Assembly (NCBI GenBank): GCA_002733995.1
Contig: NVXR01000014.1
Location: 1-64,000 of the forward strand
From: Desulfotalea sp.
Lineage (GTDB): Bacteria; Desulfobacterota; Desulfobulbia; Desulfobulbales; Desulfocapsaceae
Length of the DNA stretch: 64,000 nt
Direction of reading: 5' to 3'
Shown here: piece by piece, positions 8,575 through 17,458 of the stretch
Numbering within the stretch: position 1 is the first letter of the stretch
Layout: the number at the start of each line of letters is the position of its first letter
Position numbers and translations under genes: made by a program
The notes under the pieces: model-generated
The model's input: the letters and a program-made list of their open reading frames with translations, nothing else
The model's database searches: none
Told to the model about the DNA's origin: nothing

Positions 8575-9318
8575 ATGCTAAGTATAATAAAAAATAGAAT
8601 GGAACAAGGTTGTAAGACCTCAAAATATCCCAAAGAGCCCATTGAGCTCTACCATAGGTTTAGAGGCTTACCCAGCATAAACAAAGAATGCAAGGCGGAG
8701 ATTATACAACAGTGTGTCGATATCTGTCCCCAAGACGCGATTGATCCGGAGGCAAAAACCATCGACCTCGGACGCTGCACCTTTTGCGGTCATTGTGAGA
8801 TAATAAGCGATGGAGCCTTTGTCTGTTTCAGCCATAACTTTGATCTAGGTACCGCAAATCGTGAAGATCTTGTGACCAGTGGAAGCCTGCCTACACTTGC
8901 CAAACACTCAAAAAAACACTTTAAAAAACTTTTTGGTCGTTCCCTGCAATTGCGCCAGGTCTCGGCCGGTGGCTGTAATTCTTGCGAGACGGATACCAAC
9001 GTACTCAACACCCCGTTTTTTGACCTGTCACGGTTTGGCATTGATTTTGTTGCCTCACCACGACATGCGGATGGAATCCTTGTCACCGGTCCTATTTCCC
9101 GTAATATGAAACAGGCCCTCATGGACACCTATAATGCTATACCATCACCAAAAGTAGTCATCGCCAGCGGCTGTTGCTCCATCTCAGGCGGGCCCTTCTT
9201 TGGTAGTGAACAAATCATAGGGGACTTAAGCAGCTTACTCCCCATTGATCTTTATATTCCAGGTTGTCCACCCCACCCCCTGACAACTCTCCATGCACTG
9301 CTCAAATTTTTTAAATAA
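8575..9318 (+). CDS. Hydrogenase-like small subunit with N-terminal ferredoxin segment (HyfI/NuoB-like)
   Basis: A 247-residue protein in which a ferredoxin-like segment (residues about 35-85; ICPQDAI and CTFCGHC, enough for one [4Fe-4S] cluster) is fused to a NuoB/HyfI-like domain. The latter has the proximal cluster ligands in GGCNSCETD, SGCCSISGG and PGCPPHP. It combines the jobs of HyfH and HyfI, passing electrons to the large-subunit pocket. It ends the operon that began at 1873. The gap of 225 bases after the large-subunit gene is unusually large for this operon and holds no convincing gene. Confidence 0.85.
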   Translation: MLSIIKNRMEQGCKTSKYPKEPIELYHRFRGLPSINKECKAEIIQQCVDICPQDAIDPEAKTIDLGRCTFCGHCEIISDGAFVCFSHNFDLGTANREDLVTSGSLPTLAKHSKKHFKKLFGRSLQLRQVSAGGCNSCETDTNVLNTPFFDLSRFGIDFVASPRHADGILVTGPISRNMKQALMDTYNAIPSPKVVIASGCCSISGGPFFGSEQIIGDLSSLLPIDLYIPGCPPHPLTTLHALLKFFK

Positions 9319-9442
9319 ATGTTGACAAAATCAATATCTTTTCTCAGACAAATGAGCATAATATGATTATAAAAATGTTATGTTCAAAACGTGTCAACGA
9401 TCTGCATATTTTACTTTTTAAAAAAAACGGGGGGGGTACATT

Positions 9443-10279
9443 ATGGCTATAATTTCAATTTCAAGAGGGTCGTACAGTCGGGGCAAAGAGGTTGCCGAGG
9501 CCCTTGCCGAAAGACTCGGCTACAGATGCGTTTCCAGGGATATACTACTGGAAGCCTGTGATGAATTCTCCATCCCTGAAATACGCTTGGTCAAAGCTCT
9601 CCACGACGCACCCTCTGTTCTCGACAGATTCAGTCAAGGTAGAGAGCGTTACATTAGCTATTTCCGCGCTGCCTTTCTCACCCATATGGAGAAAGACAAC
9701 ATTGTATACCATGGCCTATCAGGACATTTTTACCTCCAGGGAATTGCCCATGCTGTAAAGGTACGAATAATTGCCAACATGGACGATCGAATTCAAGAAG
9801 AGATGAAACGCGAAGATTCATCCGCGGAAGAAGCCAGATATTTACTCAAGAAAGATGACGATGAAAGGCGTAAGTGGGGCCTGAGTCTCTATGGAAAAGA
9901 TACGTGGAATTGCAGCCTCTACGATCTTGTCCTCAGTATTGATATCATGACGGTGAATGATGTGGTCAATATCCTGGAAGGGGTCGTACAACAAGGTCTC
10001 TTTGCATCCACTCCGGAATCAACGGCGATCCTCAAAGATTTCGCTCTGCGAGCCAACATCCACGCACAAATTGTGAATAGTGCTCCCCGTGCCACCGTGG
10101 TAATCAAAGACGGAATCGTGACCCTTGGAAATCTTGATGGCGGACTAAAACACGATAATGCCGTTCGCCAAAAAATAGTAGAGAGACTGATCAACATTTA
10201 CCATGTCAAAGATGTTGTCTTCGCTAAATCAGTAAAAGCAAAAAAAGACCACATCAACCCCTTTTACAACCTCGACTAA
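9443..10279 (+). CDS. Cytidylate-kinase-like protein with BON-like C-terminus
   Basis: A 278-residue protein. Residues 1-185 match the cytidylate kinase-like family common in Desulfobacterota: a P-loop variant (SRGSYSRGKEVAEALA), an acidic RDI/LLE segment and the late RRKWGLSLYGKDTW segment. Residues about 195-265 resemble a BON domain (ATVVIKDGIVTLGNLDGG followed by a helix and a closing strand). True cytidylate kinase has a different P-loop and length, so the substrate is not certain. A G-rich ribosome site precedes ATG 9443. It stands alone between two gene clusters and may have its own AT-rich promoter in 9320-9440. Confidence 0.75.
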   Translation: MAIISISRGSYSRGKEVAEALAERLGYRCVSRDILLEACDEFSIPEIRLVKALHDAPSVLDRFSQGRERYISYFRAAFLTHMEKDNIVYHGLSGHFYLQGIAHAVKVRIIANMDDRIQEEMKREDSSAEEARYLLKKDDDERRKWGLSLYGKDTWNCSLYDLVLSIDIMTVNDVVNILEGVVQQGLFASTPESTAILKDFALRANIHAQIVNSAPRATVVIKDGIVTLGNLDGGLKHDNAVRQKIVERLINIYHVKDVVFAKSVKAKKDHINPFYNLD

Positions 10280-10409
10280 GCCGCCACAACTGTGGAAACA
10301 AAACGGCCTGGGAGATGGGTGCGAACGAAGCAGACGTTTTTTATGCTAACAACTGAGTCCATGTCGTTTATTTACATGCCCTCAGAAAAAATATCTGCAC
10401 GTCACTAAT

Positions 10410-10458
10410 AAACGCTGTTTTCGACTATGCGCCTTTCTGCTGGCCGGCAACAGCGTTT
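10410..10458. terminator. Inverted repeat between convergent genes
   Basis: Ten-base arms (10410-10419 and 10449-10458) are fully complementary around a 29-base spacer. They sit between the convergent cytidylate-kinase-like gene and the end of the minus-strand metal operon. There is no T-run on either strand, so intrinsic termination is only possible. The rest of 10280-10494 shows nothing further. Confidence 0.3.
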
Positions 10459-10494
10459 CGAAAGGAAAGGCAACTGTCCCGATGTGTTGCTTAT

Positions 10495-12723
10495 TTAGCC
10501 AATTTTGATTTCTGCAGGCGTCTTTTTGTCTTTTTGGTCCGATTTACTCAAAGTTCCAATCCGGATATTGGTAGCGTTACCGACAGCCAGTAGTGTAATA
10601 AGGTTATGAAAAAGCGCACCTACGACGGGTACAATATAGCCAAAACTGGTACCCGCTAGAGTAAGTAGATTGAGACCAATGGCAATAGAATAACTGCGTT
10701 TTAATGTTTCATCCGTTGACCTGCCAAGCTCAACAAGGTCTGCAACCTTTTCCAAGCCACCACTTTGCAAGACAACATCACTGTATTCAACAGTAATATC
10801 AGAGCCGCCATCCGCAATAGATATACTAAGATCAGAGGCAGCAAAAGCCGGTGTATCGTTAACACCATCACCAACCATGGCGATAACCTTGCCACTGTTT
10901 TCTTCTCGGTATTTATTAATCCAATAGGCCTTATCCTCTGGACTTTGCTGCCAGAGAACACGGTCAAACCCGAGTTTATCCCCCAGCTCTTCGGTTCCAC
11001 TTTGCACATCGCCGCTGAGCAGGATAAGGTCGTTAACACCTGATTTCCGCAGGCGGAAAATTGCTTCTTCAACATCAGCTCGTACATTTTGGTGGGCCAT
11101 AAATCCGGCTAGCAGCTTACCCTCTTTCACAAGATAGAGCTGACCATTAGTACAGTCACTCCCAAGAGATGACTTGTCACGGGCAACACGTTCAAGCCCC
11201 AATTCTTCGAGAAAGTCCATGCTGCCAAATACGATTTCTTTGCCATTTATAGTTGCCCTGATCCCCCGCCCAACAAAGAACTTTGCATCACTGCAGGTCA
11301 ACAACTCTGTCCCCAATTCTTTGGCCTTATCAAGTATGCATTGTCCGACCGGATGGGGCCAGATCTTCTGGGTACTCGCCGCAAGTTGGATCAGGGTTCT
11401 CTCCTGATACCTTCTGTCAAAGATGGACACCTCTACCTTTGACGACCTTGTATGGGTTAAGGTTCCTGTTTTATCAACGACCAACACATTTACCTTGCCA
11501 GCAGTCTCAATAAAACGGCCTCCTTTAACTAAAATGCCCTCTTCTGCCGCCCTAGCCATTGCACTACTAATAGCGACAGAGGTTGATAACCTCAGCGAAC
11601 ATGGGCAGGTAATGATGAGTACTGCCATAGCTTGAACAAGATTACCGGTGAAGAAGAAAACAGCACCTGCAAGGGAAAGTGCAACAGGAACCATTAACTG
11701 AGAGAATCGTCGACTCGTTAGTTGTAGATCACCTGGCTCATTTTCAGCATTCTCAATCAGGCGAACTATTGCCGCGAGCCGAGTCTCTTCGCCTGTTTTC
11801 TCGACCCTGACTCGAATCTCTCCGTCCTCAATAATTGTACCGGCAAGTACAAAGTCTCCCGCTGCCTTGTGGGCAGGAACAGATTCTCCGGTCAAGGTGG
11901 ATTCGTTAATCAGCACCCCACCATCGATAATGACTCCATCAACAGGAATACTGCAACCAAACCTGAGAACAATAATATCGTCCACCCTTAGGTCGGCGAC
12001 CGCCGTTTCAACCTCCGTCCCCTCAACCAGCAACCAAGCCGTGTTGGCTTTTGCAGAAAACATATCTCTTATGGTCTGCCTGGTACGGGTTTTAATTTTG
12101 CTTTCTAGCCAGCCGGATAAATTAAAAAGCCAAAAAACGGTGTAAGAAGAAAGTACACTACCCGTAACGAGAGAGAGATATAACAAGCCCGTTGAGATCA
12201 TCCCCATATCGGGTTTTCCTGACTCCTTAAAGTTGTCAATGGCCTGTCTCTGAATAGGGAGAGAGAGTACAAATGTTGCCATAACGGGTAAGGACCACAG
12301 GGCTGCGATGGGAGTTACTAGTGTAAACAGTGAAACCCTTTTTAAATAAAGATAGGTAAGGTAGGCACCGCTAACAATGAGAGAAAAACCGGAGATATGA
12401 TAAACAGTTTCCTGCTTAACATGCGTAGCTGTAGCGAGGGGGAACGTCTTCTTAGCACCTAGAGGTAACTCAAGGTGCCCGGCAAAGGCAGTAACAGCTT
12501 CAGAACGGACAAGAGAAACTATCTCATCAACAGGAATATAACGTTTGGGGTGACAGAGAATAATTGAGCCACTAGCAGGACGAACATCCGCGGAGACAAC
12601 ACCTTCAAGACCTGATAAATAACCCTCAAGTTTAGCACAAAACTGAGGGTTATTGCGCAACCCATGAAACTGTAATCGTGTTCTATATGGCCGTCTCTGC
12701 CGGATCTTGTACTTCAATTTCAT
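10495..12723 (-). CDS. P1B-type metal-transporting ATPase A
   Basis: A 742-residue ATPase. Residues about 10-80 form an HMA-like fold without the CxxC metal site. The actuator motif TGES is at 278-281, the membrane metal site CPC at 373-375 (TCPCSLRLS), the phosphorylation site DKTGT at 417-421, an HP motif in the N-domain, and GDGVND in the P-domain, so all catalytic parts are present. The C-terminal helix pair has FHNLITLLAVGNATN, as in P1B enzymes. The metal cannot be read with certainty; neighbours point to iron. It is the last gene of a seven-gene minus-strand operon starting at 17403 (gap of 61 bases to the gene before it). Paralogous to the ATPases at 15079-17403 and 18883-20991. Confidence 0.9.
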   Translation of the reverse strand: MKLKYKIRQRRPYRTRLQFHGLRNNPQFCAKLEGYLSGLEGVVSADVRPASGSIILCHPKRYIPVDEIVSLVRSEAVTAFAGHLELPLGAKKTFPLATATHVKQETVYHISGFSLIVSGAYLTYLYLKRVSLFTLVTPIAALWSLPVMATFVLSLPIQRQAIDNFKESGKPDMGMISTGLLYLSLVTGSVLSSYTVFWLFNLSGWLESKIKTRTRQTIRDMFSAKANTAWLLVEGTEVETAVADLRVDDIIVLRFGCSIPVDGVIIDGGVLINESTLTGESVPAHKAAGDFVLAGTIIEDGEIRVRVEKTGEETRLAAIVRLIENAENEPGDLQLTSRRFSQLMVPVALSLAGAVFFFTGNLVQAMAVLIITCPCSLRLSTSVAISSAMARAAEEGILVKGGRFIETAGKVNVLVVDKTGTLTHTRSSKVEVSIFDRRYQERTLIQLAASTQKIWPHPVGQCILDKAKELGTELLTCSDAKFFVGRGIRATINGKEIVFGSMDFLEELGLERVARDKSSLGSDCTNGQLYLVKEGKLLAGFMAHQNVRADVEEAIFRLRKSGVNDLILLSGDVQSGTEELGDKLGFDRVLWQQSPEDKAYWINKYREENSGKVIAMVGDGVNDTPAFAASDLSISIADGGSDITVEYSDVVLQSGGLEKVADLVELGRSTDETLKRSYSIAIGLNLLTLAGTSFGYIVPVVGALFHNLITLLAVGNATNIRIGTLSKSDQKDKKTPAEIKIG

Positions 12724-12784
12724 GAGTTACACCACGGAATTACCGAAATAATATTATCCGATAAAAAACAGTCCAACTATATTT

Positions 12785-13093
12785 TTATGCTTCTGCTTCT
12801 GCTCCAGCCTCGGTTCCCGCTTCAGCTTTGGCTTCTGCTTTTGCATCTTCAAACTTCTCTTTCATTTCTTCAATGCCACTCTGGGCTGCTGCGGTCAATT
12901 GCGAAACACCCTTGACAACACCCTTCTGCACGGATTCATTGGTAAGTAAAAGAGCTACAGCGGCACCAAGTAGAGCACCCTTCCAGAACTGACTGTCCTG
13001 AATATTTAGTCCTAGAATTGAGGTTGTGTCCGCTGGCGCTACAGGTGCTGTAGAATACATTTGCTGTGGTTGTTGCTGGTAAAACTGATCCAT
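12785..13093 (-). CDS. Small membrane protein with WKGAL-type glycine-rich helix (copy 1)
   Basis: A 102-residue protein. A Gln/Pro/Tyr-rich start is followed by one Gly/Ala-rich hydrophobic helix in the context SQFWKGALLGAAVALLLT (residues about 36-53), then a charged amphipathic helix and a Glu/Ala/Lys tail ending in repeated AEAGAEAEA. It shares its helix with the protein at 13672-14175. AAGGAG six bases before ATG supports the start. Glycine-zipper helices of this type can pack laterally in membranes; proteins of this kind occur in organelle-type operons. Not assigned to a named family. Confidence 0.75.
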   Translation of the reverse strand: MDQFYQQQPQQMYSTAPVAPADTTSILGLNIQDSQFWKGALLGAAVALLLTNESVQKGVVKGVSQLTAAAQSGIEEMKEKFEDAKAEAKAEAGTEAGAEAEA

Positions 13094-13214
13094 TCTTTTC
13101 TCCTTAGAATATTCTCTAATAAACTGATATATATAATTTTATGACGTGCTATGCCAATCCTTTAATCTGTATACAAATAGTATAAACGTGGAAGGCTAAC
13201 GCATTCACACAGCT

Positions 13215-13655
13215 CTACTTATTTAATAAATAGCTGACTCCTGTACCTACAGCAAGCGTCACCGCCAGACCCAAGGCTCCTCCGGCTGTAAAGCTTGCAG
13301 CCACAGCTGTTGCTCCCGCCGCTGCGACCCCACCAGCTGCACCCTTTGCAAGACTATTGGCTACGGCATCGGTCATGCTCATATCACCATCCTGCACGCG
13401 GTGTAAATTTGCACCAAGGGTGCCTGTGCTAACAACAATAAGGCCGAGAACTCCTGCGGCATAAGCCTGCGATGTAACGTTACTGGCGACAACAGGTGTA
13501 TTTATCGGATAGGTGGCAGGATATTGCTGATTATACATTGGAGCCGCCACTGGTTGACTCGGCGGAACAACATTTGCGTATTGATGCAATGGATCTGTTT
13601 GAGTATTTGCAGAATACATTCCTTCGACACTTTGATCTGTAGTATTTGTTTCCAC
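13215..13655 (-). CDS. Small Gly/Ala-rich two-helix membrane protein (GxNLxxVxxG family, copy 1)
   Basis: A 146-residue protein starting with GTG (AAGGAG seven bases upstream). The first 55 residues are polar, rich in Pro, Gln and Tyr. Two or three Gly/Ala-rich hydrophobic segments follow, separated by TLGANLHRVQDGDMSMTD. The same central pattern, a Gly-x-Asn-Leu-x-x-Val-x-x-Gly turn followed by a VAKGA helix, is found in the protein at 20985-21365, so the two are paralogues in separate operons of this island. It sits between the two other small membrane protein genes. No named family recognised. Confidence 0.75.
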   Translation of the reverse strand: METNTTDQSVEGMYSANTQTDPLHQYANVVPPSQPVAAPMYNQQYPATYPINTPVVASNVTSQAYAAGVLGLIVVSTGTLGANLHRVQDGDMSMTDAVANSLAKGAAGGVAAAGATAVAASFTAGGALGLAVTLAVGTGVSYLLNK

Positions 13656-13671
13656 CGCTTCACTCCTTGTT

Positions 13672-14175
13672 TTATTTTTTATCAGCTGTTACAGCAGCAG
13701 CTACTCCCACGCCTGCCGCATCACCAGATGCCTTGGTTTGTAAGCCTGGGAATATACTGCCAACAGTTTTTCCCATGGCATCCCGAACCGGACCACTGGT
13801 CAATAAAACAGCCGCCGCCGCACCAACAAGCGCCCCTTTCCAGAGCGAATCGTCCTGTACAATATTGGTCGACACAGTTTTTACAACATCGGCAACCGTA
13901 GCCTTTCCTTCGACAAATTTTTCTACCGATTGAATCATCTGACCATAGCGTTGCTGAGCGAGGGCCTGATCTTCCACAACTCTGTTCTGAGCGGCGGCCT
14001 GCTCAAGGCCCAATTGATGTTGTACCGCTGCCAGCTGTTGTCTGGCTGCTATCAATTCTGCAGCAAGCTGCTCCAGCATAATCTGCTGTGGAGTTGCTGC
14101 CGTAGTGCTATGTTGTTGACCACTCTTGCAATCAACACCAGTATCGGCTGTTTGCGAATGTAAGGTTTCCTCCAT
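13672..14175 (-). CDS. Small coiled-coil plus WKGAL-type membrane protein (copy 2)
   Basis: About 167 residues. Residues 30-75 form a Gln/Ala/Leu-rich coiled coil; residues 110-130 hold the helix DSLWKGALVGAAAAVLLT, which is nearly the same as in the protein at 12785-13093. A short Gly/Ala tail follows. ATG 14175 has GGAGA at a fitting distance; ATG 14187 is in frame but has a weaker site. The gene lies 17 bases after the HMA-like gene and 16 bases before the next, so it is firmly in the operon. The coiled coil could let it self-assemble on a membrane surface; that is inference. Confidence 0.75.
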   Translation of the reverse strand: MEETLHSQTADTGVDCKSGQQHSTTAATPQQIMLEQLAAELIAARQQLAAVQHQLGLEQAAAQNRVVEDQALAQQRYGQMIQSVEKFVEGKATVADVVKTVSTNIVQDDSLWKGALVGAAAAVLLTSGPVRDAMGKTVGSIFPGLQTKASGDAAGVGVAAAVTADKK

Positions 14176-14192
14176 ATTCTTCTCCATAAAAG

Positions 14193-14528
14193 TTACTCAA
14201 GATGTGTGAGCAACTTCATTCTAATTTCATCACGTTTTAAGGGATACCCCTCAAGGGAACCCAGCTCTTCCCATAAGCTGTAGGGTAATATTGACGGGTT
14301 ATATTCAATCACAACAGAAAGTGCTCTTAAATTAACTCTATAATCAGTGATTCCATTAATCTGCGCTATAATTCTCTCGACTTGATCTCGATCGATATGC
14401 TGTAACTCTTTGGCAGAGCGCCATGCAGCCTTCACCCTAATTCGCCCATTGACATGATGGGCAATTTTAAAAAAGCGAATGTAATTTAAAAACTCATCGA
14501 CAATAGCCTCGTTTGACATCTCATTCAT
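14193..14528 (-). CDS. Stand-alone HMA-fold protein without CxxC
   Basis: A 111-residue soluble protein. Residues about 20-80 follow the HMA-like pattern seen at the N-termini of all three ATPases here: a basic start strand (NGRIRVKAAW), a helix ending in a GITDYRVN-type turn, and a strand ALSVVIEYNP. The metal-binding CxxC is absent. Ferrosome operons are known to include an HMA-type protein beside the ATPase, so it could be a partner or docking module; this is inference. Its start overlaps the stop of the YceI-like gene (ATGA), and GGGGGAT lies just upstream. Confidence 0.75.
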   Translation of the reverse strand: MNEMSNEAIVDEFLNYIRFFKIAHHVNGRIRVKAAWRSAKELQHIDRDQVERIIAQINGITDYRVNLRALSVVIEYNPSILPYSLWEELGSLEGYPLKRDEIRMKLLTHLE

Positions 14529-15040
14529 ACATCCCCCTGAACAGGAATAAATTCAAGATGAGCGGTGATATCGACAATGTCCCTAACGGTGAGAAACAGC
14601 AGCTGTGGTGCCTTTATTCCATATGCCTTAAAAGACCACTTAACACCCATATCAAAAACTATCCGCTCAGTACCATTGACAATATTGCACACAATCGGCA
14701 GTTGTCTCCTGATCCCGGCAAAATCGAGAATGCCAACAAGAGTTGCCTGATATTTATTGTTACCGGTGGATTTAATTGACTTCAATTCGGTCAAAGTAAA
14801 ACTGGTTTCCGAGTGTTTCTTCAAATCAAAGAACTCCATCATCGCCTTATTTCTGCCAGGATCTCCAGTATCAAATCTTCCAGTCTCTGCTGCAACCAAA
14901 AATTTAGAAATAGTAAAGTCATCCGTGTCAACGTCTACAGTTCCCGTTAGTCCCCCATCCGCCCAACCTTTAAATTTATGCATCGGCGCATAAGCTATGA
15001 AGGAAGATTTACTGTTTTTTTCATCAAGTATATAGTTCAA
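14525..15040 (-). CDS. YceI-like lipocalin-fold protein, no signal peptide
   Basis: A 171-residue protein whose order of strands and motifs fits the YceI family: NYILDEKNSKSSFIAYAPMHKF at the start (shown here as the family's 'W-x-I-D...S-x-V' pattern), a FDTGDPGRNKAM loop and a late GIRRQLPI segment. YceI proteins bind isoprenoid or amphiphilic molecules and are usually exported; this copy has no signal peptide. The only start that keeps the first strand is TTG 15040, with an in-frame TAA four codons earlier and no clear ribosome site. In the operon it follows ATPase B and overlaps the HMA-like gene by four bases. A lipid-binding cytoplasmic role near a membrane compartment is possible. Confidence 0.8.
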   Translation of the reverse strand: MNYILDEKNSKSSFIAYAPMHKFKGWADGGLTGTVDVDTDDFTISKFLVAAETGRFDTGDPGRNKAMMEFFDLKKHSETSFTLTELKSIKSTGNNKYQATLVGILDFAGIRRQLPIVCNIVNGTERIVFDMGVKWSFKAYGIKAPQLLFLTVRDIVDITAHLEFIPVQGDV

Positions 15041-15078
15041 TTTTTTTTCGTATTATGTAAAATATTAATAATTTAGTT

Positions 15079-17403
15079 CTAAACTGATGTTAACTGTTTT
15101 AACGTTTCCTGACAGTTATCGCAATTTTTATTATCACACGTACTTACAGAACGATCATCCTGACACCAATCCATCGGCGTCACAGGCGGATCCCAGGATA
15201 AGAGTCTGCTAGAATTAATCAATATACCTCCAGTATGCAAAATATGAATTAAGCCAGCCATAACCGGTGATATCAATCCCATCATACCTAAAGCCGCTCC
15301 AATCAGATCCGTTGAGACAGCAAAATAATGATTTTGATCAATAACTTTTAATGTCTGATGACTTATATTTCTCACCTTCATCAAGCCTTCAAGATTTGAA
15401 TCAGCCAGGGCTATATCCGCTGCCTCCATTGCAACTTCAGCTCCGGCTGCGCCCATAGCAATGCCTATATCCGCACTTGCGAGTGCAAGGGCATCATTGA
15501 CACCATCTCCAACCATAACAACAGGTCGTCCCTGTCGTAATGCTTCAATATGGGTCGCTTTCTCCTCTGGCATCAGGGCTGCTTTACAATCATCGAAAGG
15601 AAAGATATCCATCATGGTCAGGGCAACTTCTTCGGTATCTCCTGTAACGAGATGTAACTTTTTAACCCCGTCCCCTCTTAAACAATTTAGCACCCGAACA
15701 GCCTCGGGCCGTATCGGATTTGCCACCCCAAGCATCCCCACAACCTGATCTGCTAGAGCAACATAAACGACAGTATTACCCTTGCCCTTCTGGGCTGTCG
15801 CATGGGAATCAAAATATGTGGTGTCAATATCGTTATCTTGCATAAAGATCATGTTACCAACGAAGATCTCAGACTTATTGGGAACACTACACTTAACCCC
15901 GCGACCAGCCTTAAAATCACAAACAGCATGGGGTTCAGGATCAAGCCCCCGCAGTGCTGCTTCAGCTAAAATCGCCTTCGCCATTGGGTGTTGATTATGG
16001 GATTCCGCCGTGGCAGCCAAGGACAGCACATCCTCTTCTGTAAACTCTTTAGAGCGTGGTATAACTGCAATGACATTTGGCTCTTCCGTCGTAAGGGTTC
16101 CGGTTTTATCTATGCAGTACACATCGGCCCTACCAATGGTCTCAAGATAGAGTCCACCTTTGATCAGTATTGAATGATTAGCGGCGTTGGCTATAGATGC
16201 GGTTACCGCCGAAGATGCGGCAAGCACAGTGGCACAAGGACATGACATCACGAGCATAACAGTCAAGGCCCGCATGGGATCACCGGTAAAAAGGAGGGTC
16301 AAGGCGGTGGCAAAAAGGCCAATCTTCAAGAGCCTTGCGGCAAGCTCATCCGCCTTTTGCTCAACGGGAGCCTTGTTGTTCATCGAATCTTCGACCATTT
16401 TCATGATATGGGCGAGATAGGTATCATCCCCTGTTTTGTCCGTTTTGACAAAAAGTATACCCTGACTCACGAGAGTACCGGCAAAAACAGTATCACCTGG
16501 AATGTGGGTAACGGGCTCAGAACGTCCATTAATTGAAGCTTCATCTACCAGGGCCTCACCGTTTTCTACGGTCCCATCAACCGGCATCTTCTCACCGGTA
16601 TGAACAACAACAATGTCCCCTGGAAGAATATCCGCAACCGTGGTTTCAACCTCTATCCCATCCACCAAAACGTACGCAGTTTGTGGTGCTACTTGCAGGA
16701 TATCTTTTATTGCCTGCCTAGAACGTTGAGCCACATAATCTTCAGTCAACTCGGCGACATTGTATATCCAAAGTATTTGAAGTGCAGAAAACGCTTCTCC
16801 CATTAATATCGTTGTAATACTGCCAAAGGCCAGAAAAGGCTTAACCGAGATTTTCTTTTTTTCAATGGTATCACTCACCGCTTCTCTTATGAGAGGCAGG
16901 GTACCTAGGATACTCACAGCACCAAGTAAACTGAATGGCGTTTGCACCAATGGTAGTTTGAAAATCCACATCTTAACGAGTGAATAAGCCAAAAAACCAG
17001 ATAAGAACAGAACCCTGCGCATTTTATCTGAAAATGTTTTTTCCGAGCTACAGGGGCAGGCTCCACAGTCTTTTACCGCCGCACCAAGCGAAGTAACTGA
17101 AGCCTTAAACATCACAGGATGAAAGACCTGTTCGACAACTTCTGCCAAAATGCCTTTAATTGTAATATCAACAGGATCAAAGGTTACAATAACCGACCCT
17201 GTCAATGTCCTGGTTTCAACGGAAAGGACTCCCTGCAAACGCCTGAGACGTTCACTCATCCAGTCGCAACCATTCACTTTATTTTTTATAGACTTGACTC
17301 TCACTCTTAATCGGCTGGGCATAGACTGTTTGACAGTGACGCCTGACTTTATAAGAGTAGCCTTACTTATCTGACAATAATTTGCAGAAATCATGACATT
17401 CAT
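15079..17403 (-). CDS. P1B-type metal-transporting ATPase B with altered actuator motif
   Basis: A 774-residue ATPase. An HMA-like domain without CxxC covers about residues 28-95; a short CGACPC motif follows at 113-118. The membrane site is SCPC (387-390), the phosphorylation site DKTGT (432-436), HP and GDGVND are present. In the actuator domain the expected TGE reads NGR (292-294, INGRSEP), so the glutamate that normally drives dephosphorylation is not at its place. The C-terminal tail has four Cys (pattern C-x8-C-x4-C-x2-C), a likely extra metal site. First gene of the seven-gene operon; it is transcribed away from the two small plus-strand genes at 17622-18085. Candidate for the organelle pump, with the altered motif to be explained. 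Confidence 0.9.
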   Translation of the reverse strand: MNVMISANYCQISKATLIKSGVTVKQSMPSRLRVRVKSIKNKVNGCDWMSERLRRLQGVLSVETRTLTGSVIVTFDPVDITIKGILAEVVEQVFHPVMFKASVTSLGAAVKDCGACPCSSEKTFSDKMRRVLFLSGFLAYSLVKMWIFKLPLVQTPFSLLGAVSILGTLPLIREAVSDTIEKKKISVKPFLAFGSITTILMGEAFSALQILWIYNVAELTEDYVAQRSRQAIKDILQVAPQTAYVLVDGIEVETTVADILPGDIVVVHTGEKMPVDGTVENGEALVDEASINGRSEPVTHIPGDTVFAGTLVSQGILFVKTDKTGDDTYLAHIMKMVEDSMNNKAPVEQKADELAARLLKIGLFATALTLLFTGDPMRALTVMLVMSCPCATVLAASSAVTASIANAANHSILIKGGLYLETIGRADVYCIDKTGTLTTEEPNVIAVIPRSKEFTEEDVLSLAATAESHNQHPMAKAILAEAALRGLDPEPHAVCDFKAGRGVKCSVPNKSEIFVGNMIFMQDNDIDTTYFDSHATAQKGKGNTVVYVALADQVVGMLGVANPIRPEAVRVLNCLRGDGVKKLHLVTGDTEEVALTMMDIFPFDDCKAALMPEEKATHIEALRQGRPVVMVGDGVNDALALASADIGIAMGAAGAEVAMEAADIALADSNLEGLMKVRNISHQTLKVIDQNHYFAVSTDLIGAALGMMGLISPVMAGLIHILHTGGILINSSRLLSWDPPVTPMDWCQDDRSVSTCDNKNCDNCQETLKQLTSV

Positions 17404-17437
17404 ACGAACAACACTCCGATATGTACGACTTTAAATT

Positions 17438-17458
17438 CTCACGGCTCTATGCTGTGAG
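17438..17458. promoter_or_regulatory. Palindrome in divergent promoter region
   Basis: The sequence CTCACGGC-N5-GCTGTGAG forms a near-perfect inverted repeat (one mismatch pair). It lies in the 218-base gap between ATPase B (minus) and the small protein gene at 17622 (plus). A TTAGGGTTAAG element follows at about 17467-17478, related to the CCTAACCC elements found upstream of 21365 and 22492. A shared operator for both directions is likely. Confidence 0.4.

Noticed and set aside
8352..8597. 81-codon plus-strand frame between the hydrogenase-like large and small subunit genes
   Set aside because: It begins right after a stop and overlaps the next start, but has no ribosome site or recognisable domain and an erratic composition. 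The gap may hold a lost gene instead.
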